The position numbers and the translations under genes were made by a program. This document shows, piece by piece, positions 53,894 through 63,558 of a DNA stretch of 64,000 nucleotides (position 1 is the stretch's first letter; each line of letters starts with the position of its first letter). The DNA comes from Hydractinia symbiolongicarpus (Eukaryota; Cnidaria; Hydrozoa; Anthoathecata; Hydractiniidae): assembly GCF_029227915.1 (NCBI RefSeq), contig NC_079887.1, positions 26,845,650 through 26,909,649 of the forward strand, written 5' to 3'. The notes below the pieces were generated by a model that was not told the origin of the DNA, did not search any database, and was given only the letters and a program-made list of their open reading frames with translations.

Positions 53894-56800
53894 TATAGTC
53901 AAAAGTATACAAAGAAAGTACCCAGGGAGTAAACTCATTTCCCGAACGATTTTTTAAATTACTTTTTCACCACTAAAACGCATGAGACTTGTAGTTTTCA
54001 AAAATGTTTTCATTTTTAATGAGACGTTGAATAAAAGAATTTTAATCGCCGGCAAACGAAAACCTGCGATTTCCCGAAAATCCTGGACTCGGCCCGTATA
54101 GTCAAAAGTCTACAAAGAAAGTACCCAGGGAGTAAACTCATTTCCCAAACGATTTTTTAAATTATTATTTCGCCACTAAAACGCATGAGACTTGTAGTTT
54201 TCAAGAATGTTTTCATTTTTGATGAGACGCTGAATAAAAGCAGTTTAATCGCCGGCAAACGAAAACCCGCGATTTGCCGTAAATCCCGGGCTTGGCACGT
54301 ATAGTCGAATGTATACAAAGAAAGTACCCTGTGAGTAAACTCATTTCCAGAACGATTTTTTAAATTATATTTTCACCACTAAAACGCATAAGACTTGTAG
54401 TTTTTAAAAATGTTTTCATTTTTGATGAGACGCTGAATAAAAGAAGTTTAATCGCCGGCAAACGAAAACCCGCGATTTCCCGTAAATCCCGGCTTGGCCC
54501 GTATAGTCAAAAGTATACAAAGAAAGTACCCAGGGAGTAAACTTATTTCCCGAACGATTTTTTAAATTATTTTTTAACCACTAAAACGCATGAGACTTGT
54601 AGTTTTCAAAAATGTTTTCATTTTTGATGAGACGCTGAATAAAAGCAGTTTAATCGCCGGCAAACGAAAACCTGTGATTTCCCTAAATCCCGGACTCGGC
54701 CCGTATAGTTAAAAGTATACAAAGAAAGTACCCAGGGAGTAAACTCATTTTCAGAACGATTTTTTAAATTATTTTTTCACCACTAAAACGCATAAGACTT
54801 GTAGTTTTTAAAAATGTTTTCATTTTTGATGAGACGCTGAATAAAAGAAGTTTAATCGCCGGCAAACGAAAACCCGCGATTTCCCGTAAATCCCGGGCTT
54901 GGCCCGTATAGTCCAAAGTATACAAAGAAATTACCCAGGGAGTAAACTCATTTCCCGAACAATTTTTTATATTATTTTTTTACCACTAAACGCATGAGAC
55001 TTGTAGTTTTCAAAAATATTTTCATATTTGATGGGACGCTGAATAAAAGAAGTTTAATCGCCGGCAAACGAAAATCCGCGATTTCCCGTAAATCCCGGAC
55101 TCGGCCCGTATAGTGAAACGTATACAAAGAAAGTACCTAGGGAGTAAACTCATTTCCCAAACGATTTTTTAAATTATTATTTCACCAGTAAAACGCATGA
55201 GACTTGTAGTTTTCAAGAATGTTTTCTTTTTTGATGAGACGCTGAATAAAAGCAGTTTTATCGCCGGCAAACGAAAACCCGCGATTTCCCGTAAATCCCG
55301 GGCTTGGCACGTATAGTCGAATGTATACAAAAAAAGTACCCTGTGAGTAAACTTATTTCCAGAACGATTTTTTAAATTATTTTTTCACCACTAAAACGCA
55401 TAAGGCTTGTAGTTTTTAAAAATGTTTTCATTTTTGATGAGAAGCTGAATAAAAGAAGTTTAATCGCTGGCAAACGAAAACCTGCGATTTCCCGTAAATC
55501 CTGGATTCGGCCCGTATAGTCAAAAGTATACAAAGAAAGTACCCTGTGAGTAAACTCATTTCCAGAACGATTTTTTAAATTATATTTCCACCACTAAAAC
55601 GCATAAGACTTGTAGTTTTTAAAAATGTTTTCATTTTTGATGAGACGCTGAATAAAAGAAGTTTAATCGCCGGCAAACGAAAACCCGCGATTTCCCGTAA
55701 ATCCCGGCTTGGCCCGTATAGTCAAAAGTATACAAAGAAAGTACCCAGGGAGTAAACTTATTTCCCGAACGATTTTTTAAATTATTTTTTCACCACTAAA
55801 ACGCATGAGACTTGTAGTTTTCAAAAATGTTTTCATTTTTGATGAGACGCTGAATAAAAGCAGTTTAATCGCCGGCAAACGAAAACCTGCGATTTCCCTA
55901 AATCCCGGACTCGGCCCGTATAGTCAAAAGTATACAAAGAAAGTACCCAAGGAGTACACTCATTTCCCGAACGATTTTTTAAATTATTTTTTCACCACTA
56001 AAACGCAGGAGACTTGTAGTTTTCAAAAATGTTTTCATTTTTGATGAGACGCTGAATAAAAGAAGTTTAATCGCCGGCAAACGAAAACCAGCGATTTCCC
56101 GTAAATCCCAGGGCTTGGCCCGTATAGTCAAAAGTATACAAAGAAAGTACCCAGGGAGTAAACTCATTTCCCCAACGATTTTTTAAATTACTTTTTCACC
56201 ACTAAAACGCACGAGACTTGTAGTTTTTAAAAATGTTTTCATTTTTGATGAGACGCTGAATAAAAGAAGTTTAATCGCCGGCAAACGAAAACCCGCGATT
56301 TCCCGTAAATCCCGGGCTTGGCGCGTATAGTCAAAAGTATACAAAGAAAGTACCCAGGGAGTAAAATCATTTCCCGAACGATTTTTTTTATTATTTTTTT
56401 ACCACTAAACGCATGAGACTTGTAGTTTTCAAAAATATTTTCATATTTGATGGGACGCTGAATAAAAGAAGTTTAATCGCCGGCAAACGAAAATCCGCGA
56501 TTTCCCGTAAATCCCGGACTCGGCCCGTATAGTCAAAAGTATACAAAGAAAGTACCCAGGGAGTAAACTCATTTCCCGAACGATGTTTTAAATTATTTTT
56601 TTACCACTAAAACGCATGAGACTTGTAGTTTTCAAAAATGTTTTCATTTTTGATGAGACGCTTAATGAAAGAGGTTTAATCGCCGGAAAACGAAAACCCG
56701 CGTTTTCCCGTAAATCCCGGGCTTGGCCCGTATAGTCGAATGTATACAAAAAAAGTACCCTGTGAGTAAACTCATTTGCAGAACGATTTTTAAAATTATT

Positions 56801-59692
56801 TTTTCACCACTAAAACGCATAAGACTTGTAGTTTTTAACAATGTTTTCATTTTTGATGAGAAGCTGAATAAAAGAAGTTTAATCGCTGGCAAACGAAAAC
56901 CTGCGATTTCCCGTAAATCCTGGACTCGGCCCGTATAGTCAAAAGTATACAAAGAAAGTACCCTGTGAGTAAACTCATTTCCAGAACGATTTTTTAAATT
57001 ATATTTCCACCACTAAAACGCATAAGACTTGTAGTTTTTAAAAATGTTTTCATTTTTGATGAGACGCTGAATAAAAGAAGTTTAATCGCCGGCAAACGAA
57101 AACCCGCGATTTTCCGTAAATCCCGGCCTGGCCCGTATAGTCAAAAGTATACAAAGAAAGTACCCAGGGTGTAAACTTATTTCCCGAACGATTTTTTAAA
57201 TTATTTTTTCACCACTAAAACGCATGAGACTTGTAGTTTTCAAAAATGTTTTCATTTTTGATGAGACGCTGAATAAACGCAGTTTAATCGCCGGCAAACG
57301 AAAACCTGCGATTTCCCTAAATCCCGGACTCGGCCCGTATAGTCAAAAGTATACAAAGAAAGTACCCAGGGAGTAAACTCATTTCCCGAACGATTTTTTA
57401 AATTATTTTTTCACCACTAAAACGCATGAGATTTGTAGTTTTCAAAAATGTTTTCATTTTTGATGAGACGCTGAATAAAAGAAGTTTAATCGCCGGCAAA
57501 CGAAAACCAGCGACTTCCCGTAAATCCCGGGCTTGGCCCCTATAGTCAAAAGTATACAAAGAAAGTACCCAGGGAGTAAACTCATTTCCCCAACGATTTT
57601 TTAAATTACTTTTTCACCACTTAAACGCATGAGACTTGTAGTTTTTAAAAATGTTTTCATTTTTGATGAGACGCTGAATAAAAGAAGTTTAATCGCCGGC
57701 AAACGAAAACCTGCGATTTCCCGTAAATCCTGGACTCGGCCCGTATAGTCAAAATTATACAAAAAAGTACCCAGGGAGTAAACTCATTTCCCAAACGATT
57801 TTTTAAATTATTATTTCACCACTAAAACGCATAAGACTTGTAGTTTTCAAGAATGTTTTCTTTTTTGATGAGACGCTGAATAAAAGCAGTTTAATCGCCG
57901 GCAAACGAAAACCCGCGATTTCCCGTAAATCCCGGGCTTGGCACGTATAGTCGAATGTATACAAAGAAAGTACCCTGTGAGTAAACTCATTTCCAGAACG
58001 ATTTTTTAAATTATTTTTTCACCACTAAAACGCATAAGACTTGTAGTTTTTAAAAATGTTTTCATTTTTGATGAGACGCTGAATAAAAGAAGTTTAATCG
58101 CCGGCAAACGAAAACCCGCGATTTCCCGTAAATCCCGGGCTTGGCGCGTAGAGTCAAAAGTATACAAAGAAAGTACCCAGGGAGTAAAATCATTTCCCGA
58201 ACGATTTTTTATATTATTTTTTACCACTAAACGCATGAGACTTGTAGTTTTCAAAAATATTTTCATATTTGATGGGACGCTGAATAAAAGAATTTTAATC
58301 GCCGGCAAACGAAAATCCGCGATTTCCCGTAAATCCCGGCTTTGCCCGTATAGTCAAAAGTATACAAAGAAAGTACCCAGGGAGTAAACTCATTTCCCGA
58401 ACGATTTTTTAAATTATTTTTTCACCACTAAAACGCATGAGACTTGTAGTTTTCAAAAATGTTTTCATTTTTGATGAGACGCTGAATAAAAGAAGTTTAA
58501 TCGCCGGCAAACGAAAACACGCGATTTCCCGTAAATCCCGGGCTTGGCACGTATAGTCGAATGTATACAAAGAAAGTACCCTGTGAGTAAACTCATTTCC
58601 AGAACGATTTTTTAAATTATTTTTTCACCACTAAAACGCATAAGACTTGTAGTTTTTAAAAATGTTTTCATTTTTGATGAGACGCTGAATAAAAGAAGTT
58701 TAATCGCCGGCAAACGAAAACCCGCGATTTCCCGTAAATCCCGGCTTGGCACGTATAGTCGAATGTATACAAAGAAAGTACCCTGTGAGTAAACTCATTT
58801 CCAGAACGATTTTTTAAATTATATTTTCACCACTAAAACGCATGAGACTTGTAGTTTTCAAAAATGTTTTCATTTTTGATGAGACGCTGAATAAAAGAAG
58901 TTTAATCGCCGGCAAACGAAAACCCGTGATTTCCCGTAAATCCCGGCTTGGCCCGTATAGTCAAAAGTATACAAAGAAACTACCCAGGGAGTAAAATCAT
59001 TTCCCGAACGATTTTTTAAATTATTTTTTCACCACTAAAACGCATGACACTTGTAGTTTTCAAAAATGTTTTCATTTTTGATGAGACGCTGAATAAAAGC
59101 AGTTTAATCGCCGGCAAACGAAAACCTGCGATTTCCCTAAATCCCGGACTCGGCCCGTATAGTCAAAAGTATACAAAGAAAGTACCCAGGGAGTAAACTC
59201 ATTTCCCGAACGATTTTTTATATTATTTTTTTACCACTAAACGCATGAGACTTGTAGTTTTCAAAAATATTTTCATATTTGATGGGACGCTGAATAAAAG
59301 AAGTTTAATCGCCGGCAAACGAAAATCCGCGATTTCCCGTAAATCCCGGACTCGGCCCGTATAGTCAAAAGTATACAAAGAAAGTACCCAGGGAGTAAAC
59401 TCATTTCCCGAACGATTTTTTAAATTATTTTTTCACCACTAAAACGCATGAGACTTGTAGTTTTCAAAAATGTTTTCATTTTTGATGAGACGCTGAATAA
59501 AAGCAGTTTAATCGCCGGAAAACGAAAACATGCGATTTCCCTAAATCCCGGACTCGGCCCGTATAGTCAAAAGTATACAAAGAAAGTACCCAGGGAGTAA
59601 ACTCATTTCCAGAACGATTTTTTAAATTATATTTTCACCACTAAAACGCATGAGACTTGTAGTTTTCAAAAATGTTTTCATTTTTGATGAGA

Positions 59693-59788
59693 CGCTAAAT
59701 AAAAGCAGTTTAATCTCCGGCAAACGAAAACCTGCGATTTCGCTGAATAAAAGAAGTTTAATCGCCGGCAAGCGAAAACCCGCGATTT
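59693..59788 (-). repeat. 48-bp tandem duplication inside one monomer
   Basis: CGCTAAATAAAAGCAG at 59693 and CGCTGAATAAAAGAAG at 59741 start two direct copies of a 48-base block that runs to GCGATTT (59740). The two copies belong to different classes (AAGCAG against AAGAAG, CTCCGG against GCCGG), so the join came from an unequal exchange between two monomers. The breakpoint lies at the edge of the hairpin C loop. Confidence 0.85.
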
Positions 59789-61230
59789 CCCGTAAATCCC
59801 GGGCTTGGCCCGTATAGTCAAAAGTATACAAAGAAAGTACCCAGGGAGTAAACTCATTTCCCGAACGATTTTTTAAATTACTTTTTCACCACTAAAACGC
59901 ATGAGACTTGTAGTTTTTAAAAATGTTTTCATTTTTGATGAAACGCTGAATAAAAGAAGTTTAATTGCCGGCAAACGAAAACCTGCGATTTCCCGTAAAT
60001 CCTGGACTCGGCCGTATAGTCGAATGTATACAAAGAAAGTACCCTGAGAGTAAACTCATTTCCGGAACGATTTTTTAAATTATTTTTTCACCACTAAAAC
60101 GCATGAGACTTGTAGTTTTTAAAAATGTTTTCATTTTTGATGAAACGCTGAATAAAAGAAGTTTAATTGCCGGCAAACGAAAACCTGCGATTTCCTGTAA
60201 ATCCTGGACTCGGCCGTATAGTCAAAAGTATACAAAAAAAGTACCCAGGGAGTAAACTCATTTCCCAAACGATTTTTTAAATTATTATTTCACCACTAAA
60301 ACGCATGAGACTTGTAGTTTTCAGGAATGTTTTCATTTTTGATGAGACGCTGAATAAAAGCAGTTTAATCGCCGGCAAACGAAAACCCGCGATTTCCCGT
60401 AAATCCCGGGCTTGGCACGTATAGTCGATTGTATACAAAGAAAGTACCCTGAGAGTAAACTCATTTCCAGAACGATTTTTTAAATTATTTTTTCACCACT
60501 AAAACGCATAAGACTTGCAGTTTTTAAAAATGTTTCCATTTTTGATGAGACGCTGAATAAAAGAAGTTTAATCGCCGGCAAACGAAAACCCGCGATTTCC
60601 CGTAAATCCCGGCTTGGCCCGTATAGTCAAAAGTATACAAAGAAAGTACCCAGGGAGTAAACTTATTTCCCGAACGATTTTTTAAATTATTTTTTCACCA
60701 CTAAAACGCATGAGACTTGTAGTTTTCAAAAATGTTTTCATTTTTGATGAGACGCTGAATAAAAGCAGTTTAATCGCCGGCAAACGAAAACCTGCGATTT
60801 CCCTAAATCCCGGACTCGGCCCGTATAGTCAAAAGTATACAAAGAAAGTACCCAGGGAGTAAACTCATTTCCAGAACGATTTTTTAAATTATTTTTTTAC
60901 CACTAAAACGCATAAGACTTGTAGTTTTTAAAAATGTTTTCACTTTTGATGAGACGCTGAATAAAAGAAGTATAATCGCCGGCAAACGAAAACCCGCGAT
61001 TTCCCGTAAATCCCGGGCTTGGCCCGTATAGTCAAAAGTATACAAAGAAGGTACCCAGGGAGTAAACTCATTTTCCGAACGATTTTTTATATTATTTTTT
61101 TACCACTAAACGCATGAGACTTGTAGTTTTCAAAAATATTTTCATATTTGATGGGACGCTGAATAAAAGAAGTTTAAATACCGGCAAACGAAAATCCGCG
61201 ATTTCCCGTAAATCCCGGAGTCGGCCCGTA

Positions 61231-61244
61231 TAGTCAAAAGTATA
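61231..61244. repeat. Target-site duplication, copy at the element 3' side
   Basis: TAGTCAAAAGTATA here is identical to 63545-63558 on the other side of the element. In an uninterrupted monomer this sequence occurs once, between CCCGTA and CAAAGAAAGTACC. Here it is followed directly by element sequence GTAAAGGAAG. It covers most of satellite hairpin B. Confidence 0.85.
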
Positions 61245-61441
61245 GTAAAGGAAGTAAAAATTAACTTGACATTGGTTCGGTACTCCGAGTTTCGTGTTAT
61301 ACACTCATCAGCCAAATTATACAAGTGAAAAAAGTAAACAAAAGAATTCGTATCTATCTATTTGACAAGATAAATTCCTAAGAGACATCATTAAATGCGT
61401 GGTGTTATAAACATGTGAATAGATAATTGGCTAAGTAATTA
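61245..61441 (-). other. PLE 3' untranslated region
   Basis: This is 197 bases between the RT-EN stop codon and the target-site duplication. Apart from the hammerhead it is AT-rich. No AATAAA signal, poly(A) tail or simple-repeat tail is seen, in line with PLEs lacking the A-tails typical of LINEs. The predicted ribozyme cleavage point lies 36 bases from the 3' boundary, so a cleaved sense transcript would have its 3' end just short of the genomic end. Confidence 0.75.
61264..61326 (-). ncRNA. Type I hammerhead ribozyme in the PLE 3' region
   Basis: On the minus strand all parts of a hammerhead are present in order. Stem I outer ACUUG (61326-61322) pairs with CAAGU (61268-61264). Stem I inner UUUGG (61316-61312) pairs with CCGAA (61280-61276) with one G.U pair. 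The two are separated by an internal loop of 5 and 7 bases. The core CUGAUGA is at 61311-61305. Stem II is GUGU-AUA-ACAC (61304-61294), followed by GAA (61293-61291). Stem III is ACU-CGG-AGU (61290-61282). The cleavage position is the A at 61281, giving a GUA site. The A15.1-U16.1 pair and all invariant core bases (C3 U4 G5 A6 G8 A9, G12 A13 A14) are kept. A very short stem III is known from Penelope-associated hammerheads. The stem I internal loop next to loop II is where the activity-boosting tertiary contact normally forms. The ribozyme lies on the sense strand, downstream of the RT-EN stop codon. Self-cleavage has not been shown here; it is inferred from the complete fold. Confidence 0.88.
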
Positions 61442-63232
61442 TCAGTCCTTAGATTTATAATTAGCCAAAAGAAACTTATTTGTGTGACGACATTTAGCAA
61501 TGAGTTCACTGCGTTTGTTTAAAAGCTCACTTTTGTCTTTGTAAAAGAGGATTTCAAATTTTTCTTGAAGACAAAGAGGACAATTTCGTGAATTGTTAGT
61601 GTAGCTTTGTACTTGCTTGATGGTCGACCATTTGAGCGTCGGGGTGACATTGCTTTTCTCTTTCAAGTCCCAAACGTATGATGAAAGTGACGTGCTGTTC
61701 TTGTACTTTTTGTTGCTAAAAGACTGTTTGTGGCCATTGAATCTTGTCTTAAACGATTTCTCAGTCAGACCAATGTAGACTTTCTTTTGGTGAGCGGGTG
61801 CTGTAACTTCGCATTTGTATATGACAGACGTCACTTGGCAGTTTCCTTCCAATGGACATTCGGGTTTTCTTCTGCAATTGCAGCTTGCTGTAACTGGTGT
61901 GTCGGATTTCGAGACTTTCGAATTATGCGATTTGATGATGGTGGCCATGTTTTCCATGCAGCTGTAGCTGACCTTTATGTTGTTTTTGTTGAACAGCTTC
62001 TTCAGGTATCCGGAATGGAAGTGTTTGTTGATAAGAGATAAGAACTTCCTCGCTACGTTTGTTGATACATTTTTATTGTACGGGGGGTTAAACCATATTA
62101 CATTTCTCGTACGTTTCTTCTTCCTTCTTCGGGTTTTCTTTTTTGTAAACGTCAGATTGATGTTCTTATATCCGCTTTTTTTCAATGAATCTTCGTAGTC
62201 GACTTTCGCTTTCTCGAAAATTGCTTCATTTGAAGAGTTTTTAGATAAACGATTAGCTATTGCAATTGGCAACTGCTTTAGTATCTGTTGTGGATGATTT
62301 GAAGAAGTGTGTATGTACTGCATGGTGTCGTTTGGTTTTTTGTAAGGTTGGTATGTGCCGTGTTTCAAGTTGAAGGTTACGTCAAGAAAGTCTACAGAAT
62401 AGAGCCCTGTGACTATTTCTATCTGGAATCCTATCGATTTGAACAGTTTTATAATGTCTTTTCTCATCTTATCAACACTGCGCCCTTTCATATTGCGTAG
62501 AACCATTAAACCATCATCCCTATACAAGCCTGCGTCTGATTTGTTAATTAGAGATGAAAGCTTATTCAATATGAAGAGTCCCACAAGTTCACATATTTCT
62601 GCGCCATCATAACTACCCATAGTCACTTCAAAACAGTCGCTGGTCAATTTCTTGGTCCAAGCTTCCTTGTTGAAAAATAGGAGTGATTTTCTGCAGTGGT
62701 TGATTGTTCTCAATTCCTTATCTGAGATCGTTGTGTAGATTTTTGCAAACTCAAGTGCTTCGTTCAAAATCTCTTTAGTTATAGTGGGGTAGAATTCCTT
62801 TATATCGAGTTGTATGAATGAACATGCATCTTTGTTTTCGATAGAATCAAACAACGAAATCGCTTCGTCTGTATTTTTCCATTGGTTCACTTGAATTGAA
62901 TTTCTGATGTCTGAGTTGATTCGATCTAAGATAGATTTGCTTACTTTCCCCAAGTTGCTCTTGCATGGATTGATTAATCTACATGGGAGCTTGGTTTGGA
63001 AGTTTTCTTTATGGTCTTTGAGGGTGATAAAAGCAGGGCTGCTTGCGAGGGATTCGGCTCTCTTGTCAATGTTGTACGAACTGGCGATGTGTTGCGCTTC
63101 TAGGTTGGTCGCTCTTTCGAGGTTCTTTGGCGCTTTTTTGTAGGTCTTTGTGACGTTGTCTTTGAGTAGCTTCGAATGTTCTTCTGGTGTTAAGGTGTAT
63201 ATGTTTGTGGTTTTGTCTGCAAATACAAGCAT
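61442..63232 (-). CDS. Penelope-like reverse transcriptase with C-terminal GIY-YIG endonuclease
   Basis: This is the main coding frame of the element: 596 codons from the first ATG in this frame, ending in TGA. That ATG is probably not the real start, because coding sequence continues upstream in another frame. RT features: LKDHKENF and CRLINP near residues 71-88 in the finger region; motif A LDIKEFYPT with Asp143; motif B MGSYDGAEICELVGL near 205-219; motif C YRDD with Asp239 and Asp240; and SVDFLDVTFNL near 279-289. A basic stretch KKKTRRRKKKRTR (364-376) could be a nuclear signal or nucleic-acid contact. A Cys-rich segment (Cys451, 453, 459, 465, 474) precedes the nuclease, which has IYKC at 471-474, VYIG at 485-488, Arg497 and His501, followed by CPLC at 551-554, Glu576 and a CRH at 581-583. 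In the family, RT copies the RNA at a nick made by the nuclease. RT and nuclease signatures look intact in this copy, but the frameshift upstream would block full-length product. The RT motifs and C-terminal nuclease separate it from LINEs and from telomerase. Confidence 0.9.
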   Translation of the reverse strand: MLVFADKTTNIYTLTPEEHSKLLKDNVTKTYKKAPKNLERATNLEAQHIASSYNIDKRAESLASSPAFITLKDHKENFQTKLPCRLINPCKSNLGKVSKSILDRINSDIRNSIQVNQWKNTDEAISLFDSIENKDACSFIQLDIKEFYPTITKEILNEALEFAKIYTTISDKELRTINHCRKSLLFFNKEAWTKKLTSDCFEVTMGSYDGAEICELVGLFILNKLSSLINKSDAGLYRDDGLMVLRNMKGRSVDKMRKDIIKLFKSIGFQIEIVTGLYSVDFLDVTFNLKHGTYQPYKKPNDTMQYIHTSSNHPQQILKQLPIAIANRLSKNSSNEAIFEKAKVDYEDSLKKSGYKNINLTFTKKKTRRRKKKRTRNVIWFNPPYNKNVSTNVARKFLSLINKHFHSGYLKKLFNKNNIKVSYSCMENMATIIKSHNSKVSKSDTPVTASCNCRRKPECPLEGNCQVTSVIYKCEVTAPAHQKKVYIGLTEKSFKTRFNGHKQSFSNKKYKNSTSLSSYVWDLKEKSNVTPTLKWSTIKQVQSYTNNSRNCPLCLQEKFEILFYKDKSELLNKRSELIAKCRHTNKFLLANYKSKD

Positions 63233-63544
63233 TTGTTCGAAGATTTGATTTTCTTGATGTCATCTTTCAGTTTGGACTGGAAATCGTCACTTTGGTTGCG
63301 GAATTTTATCGAGGCAACCATATCAAGTAAGTCGTTTTCGAATTTATCGAGCTCTTGATGCGGTGGTGGCGTGTTTCTGCTTTTAAATCCGAAGTTTTCT
63401 TTTGTATGTTCGTTTTGGTCATAGTTGTTCTCGTTATGGTACCAAAATAGCTTCCAGCGCATTCTCTTGATTACTGCTTCGGTTTTATCAATCAATTTCA
63501 AGATATAATTATTCTTGTTTGGTGTAGGTATATTTTTCAACGAG
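63190..63544 (-). pseudogene. N-terminal part of the PLE protein, frameshifted from the RT frame
   Basis: This frame encodes about 117 element-derived codons rich in Lys, Asn and charged residues, including RMRWKLFWYH and DDIKKIKSSNKCL. It then enters a different frame and stops at TAA (63190-63192). The RT frame resumes with LVFADKT, so the natural protein most likely ran from SSNKCL into VFADKT. One base lost near 63205-63225, or a sequencing error there, would explain the break. The frame stays open through the junction: its only upstream ATG (63559-63561) is in satellite DNA and adds MYTFDY, so the true N-terminus is missing. No ribosomal slippage heptamer is evident at the break, so programmed frameshifting is less likely than decay. 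Confidence 0.75.
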
Positions 63545-63558
63545 TAGTCAAAAGTATA
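63545..63558. repeat. Target-site duplication, copy at the element 5' side
   Basis: This is the second copy of TAGTCAAAAGTATA, preceded by element sequence CAACGAG and followed by normal satellite CAAAGAAAGTACC. A 14-bp duplication fits target-primed integration with staggered nicks. Confidence 0.85.

Larger units (their letters stand above)
53885..61244 (-). repeat. Satellite array, inverted arm (left of the retroelement)
   Basis: From 53885 every monomer reads as the reverse complement of the forward arm. Landmarks such as CCCGTATAGTC, TTTAATCGCCGGCAAACG and ACGCATGAGACTTGTAG recur about every 202 bases, for roughly 36 copies. The same monomer classes occur, including the GTGGTAAAAAAATAATATAAAA type with AAATATGAAAATATTTT, seen here in reverse. 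The arm is not an exact mirror of the adjacent forward arm: order and class of monomers differ on the two sides of the junction. The array ends at a 14-bp repeat that flanks the embedded retroelement. Confidence 0.97.
61245..63544 (-). mobile_element. Penelope-like retroelement (RT plus GIY-YIG), 5'-truncated, inserted in satellite
   Basis: A 2.3-kb non-satellite segment is bounded by a 14-bp direct repeat. Reading on the minus strand it contains an open frame running in from the 5' junction, a reverse transcriptase with a C-terminal GIY-YIG endonuclease, a short untranslated 3' region and a hammerhead ribozyme near the 3' end. This order matches endonuclease-containing Penelope-like elements, which insert by target-primed reverse transcription and are known to carry hammerhead ribozymes in their terminal sequences. 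The 5' end has no untranslated leader: codons continue straight from satellite into element, so the element is probably 5'-truncated, as is usual after incomplete reverse transcription. No long terminal copy is seen at the 5' side. One frameshift breaks the coding region, so this copy is probably not autonomous. Its sense strand has the same orientation as the surrounding inverted monomers. Assignment to a named PLE clade is not attempted. Confidence 0.9.

Noticed and set aside
2967-60000. Recurring open frames of 60-102 codons in the satellite on both strands (peptides with MYTFDYTG, FRLPAIKLLLFS, MKTFLKTTSLMRFSGE).
   Set aside because: They repeat with the monomer, end in the same A/T-rich tract, overlap on opposite strands, and the 202/203-bp period changes frame at each unit. 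They are by-products of the repeat sequence and show no sign of being genes.
61092-61324. Two minus-strand open frames of 60-70 codons across the element-satellite junction.
   Set aside because: They overlap the hammerhead and run into satellite sequence. They are chance frames, and the ribozyme explains the conserved bases.
61730-63143. Plus-strand open frames of 63-103 codons across the element.
   Set aside because: They lie antisense to the reverse transcriptase frame and show no recognisable motif.
61245-63544. Reading the element as a LINE, a group II intron or a permuted (N-terminal GIY-YIG) Penelope-like element.
   Set aside because: The nuclease is GIY-YIG and lies at the C-terminus, there is no A-tail, and a hammerhead sits at the 3' end. 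These fit canonical endonuclease-bearing Penelope-like elements better.
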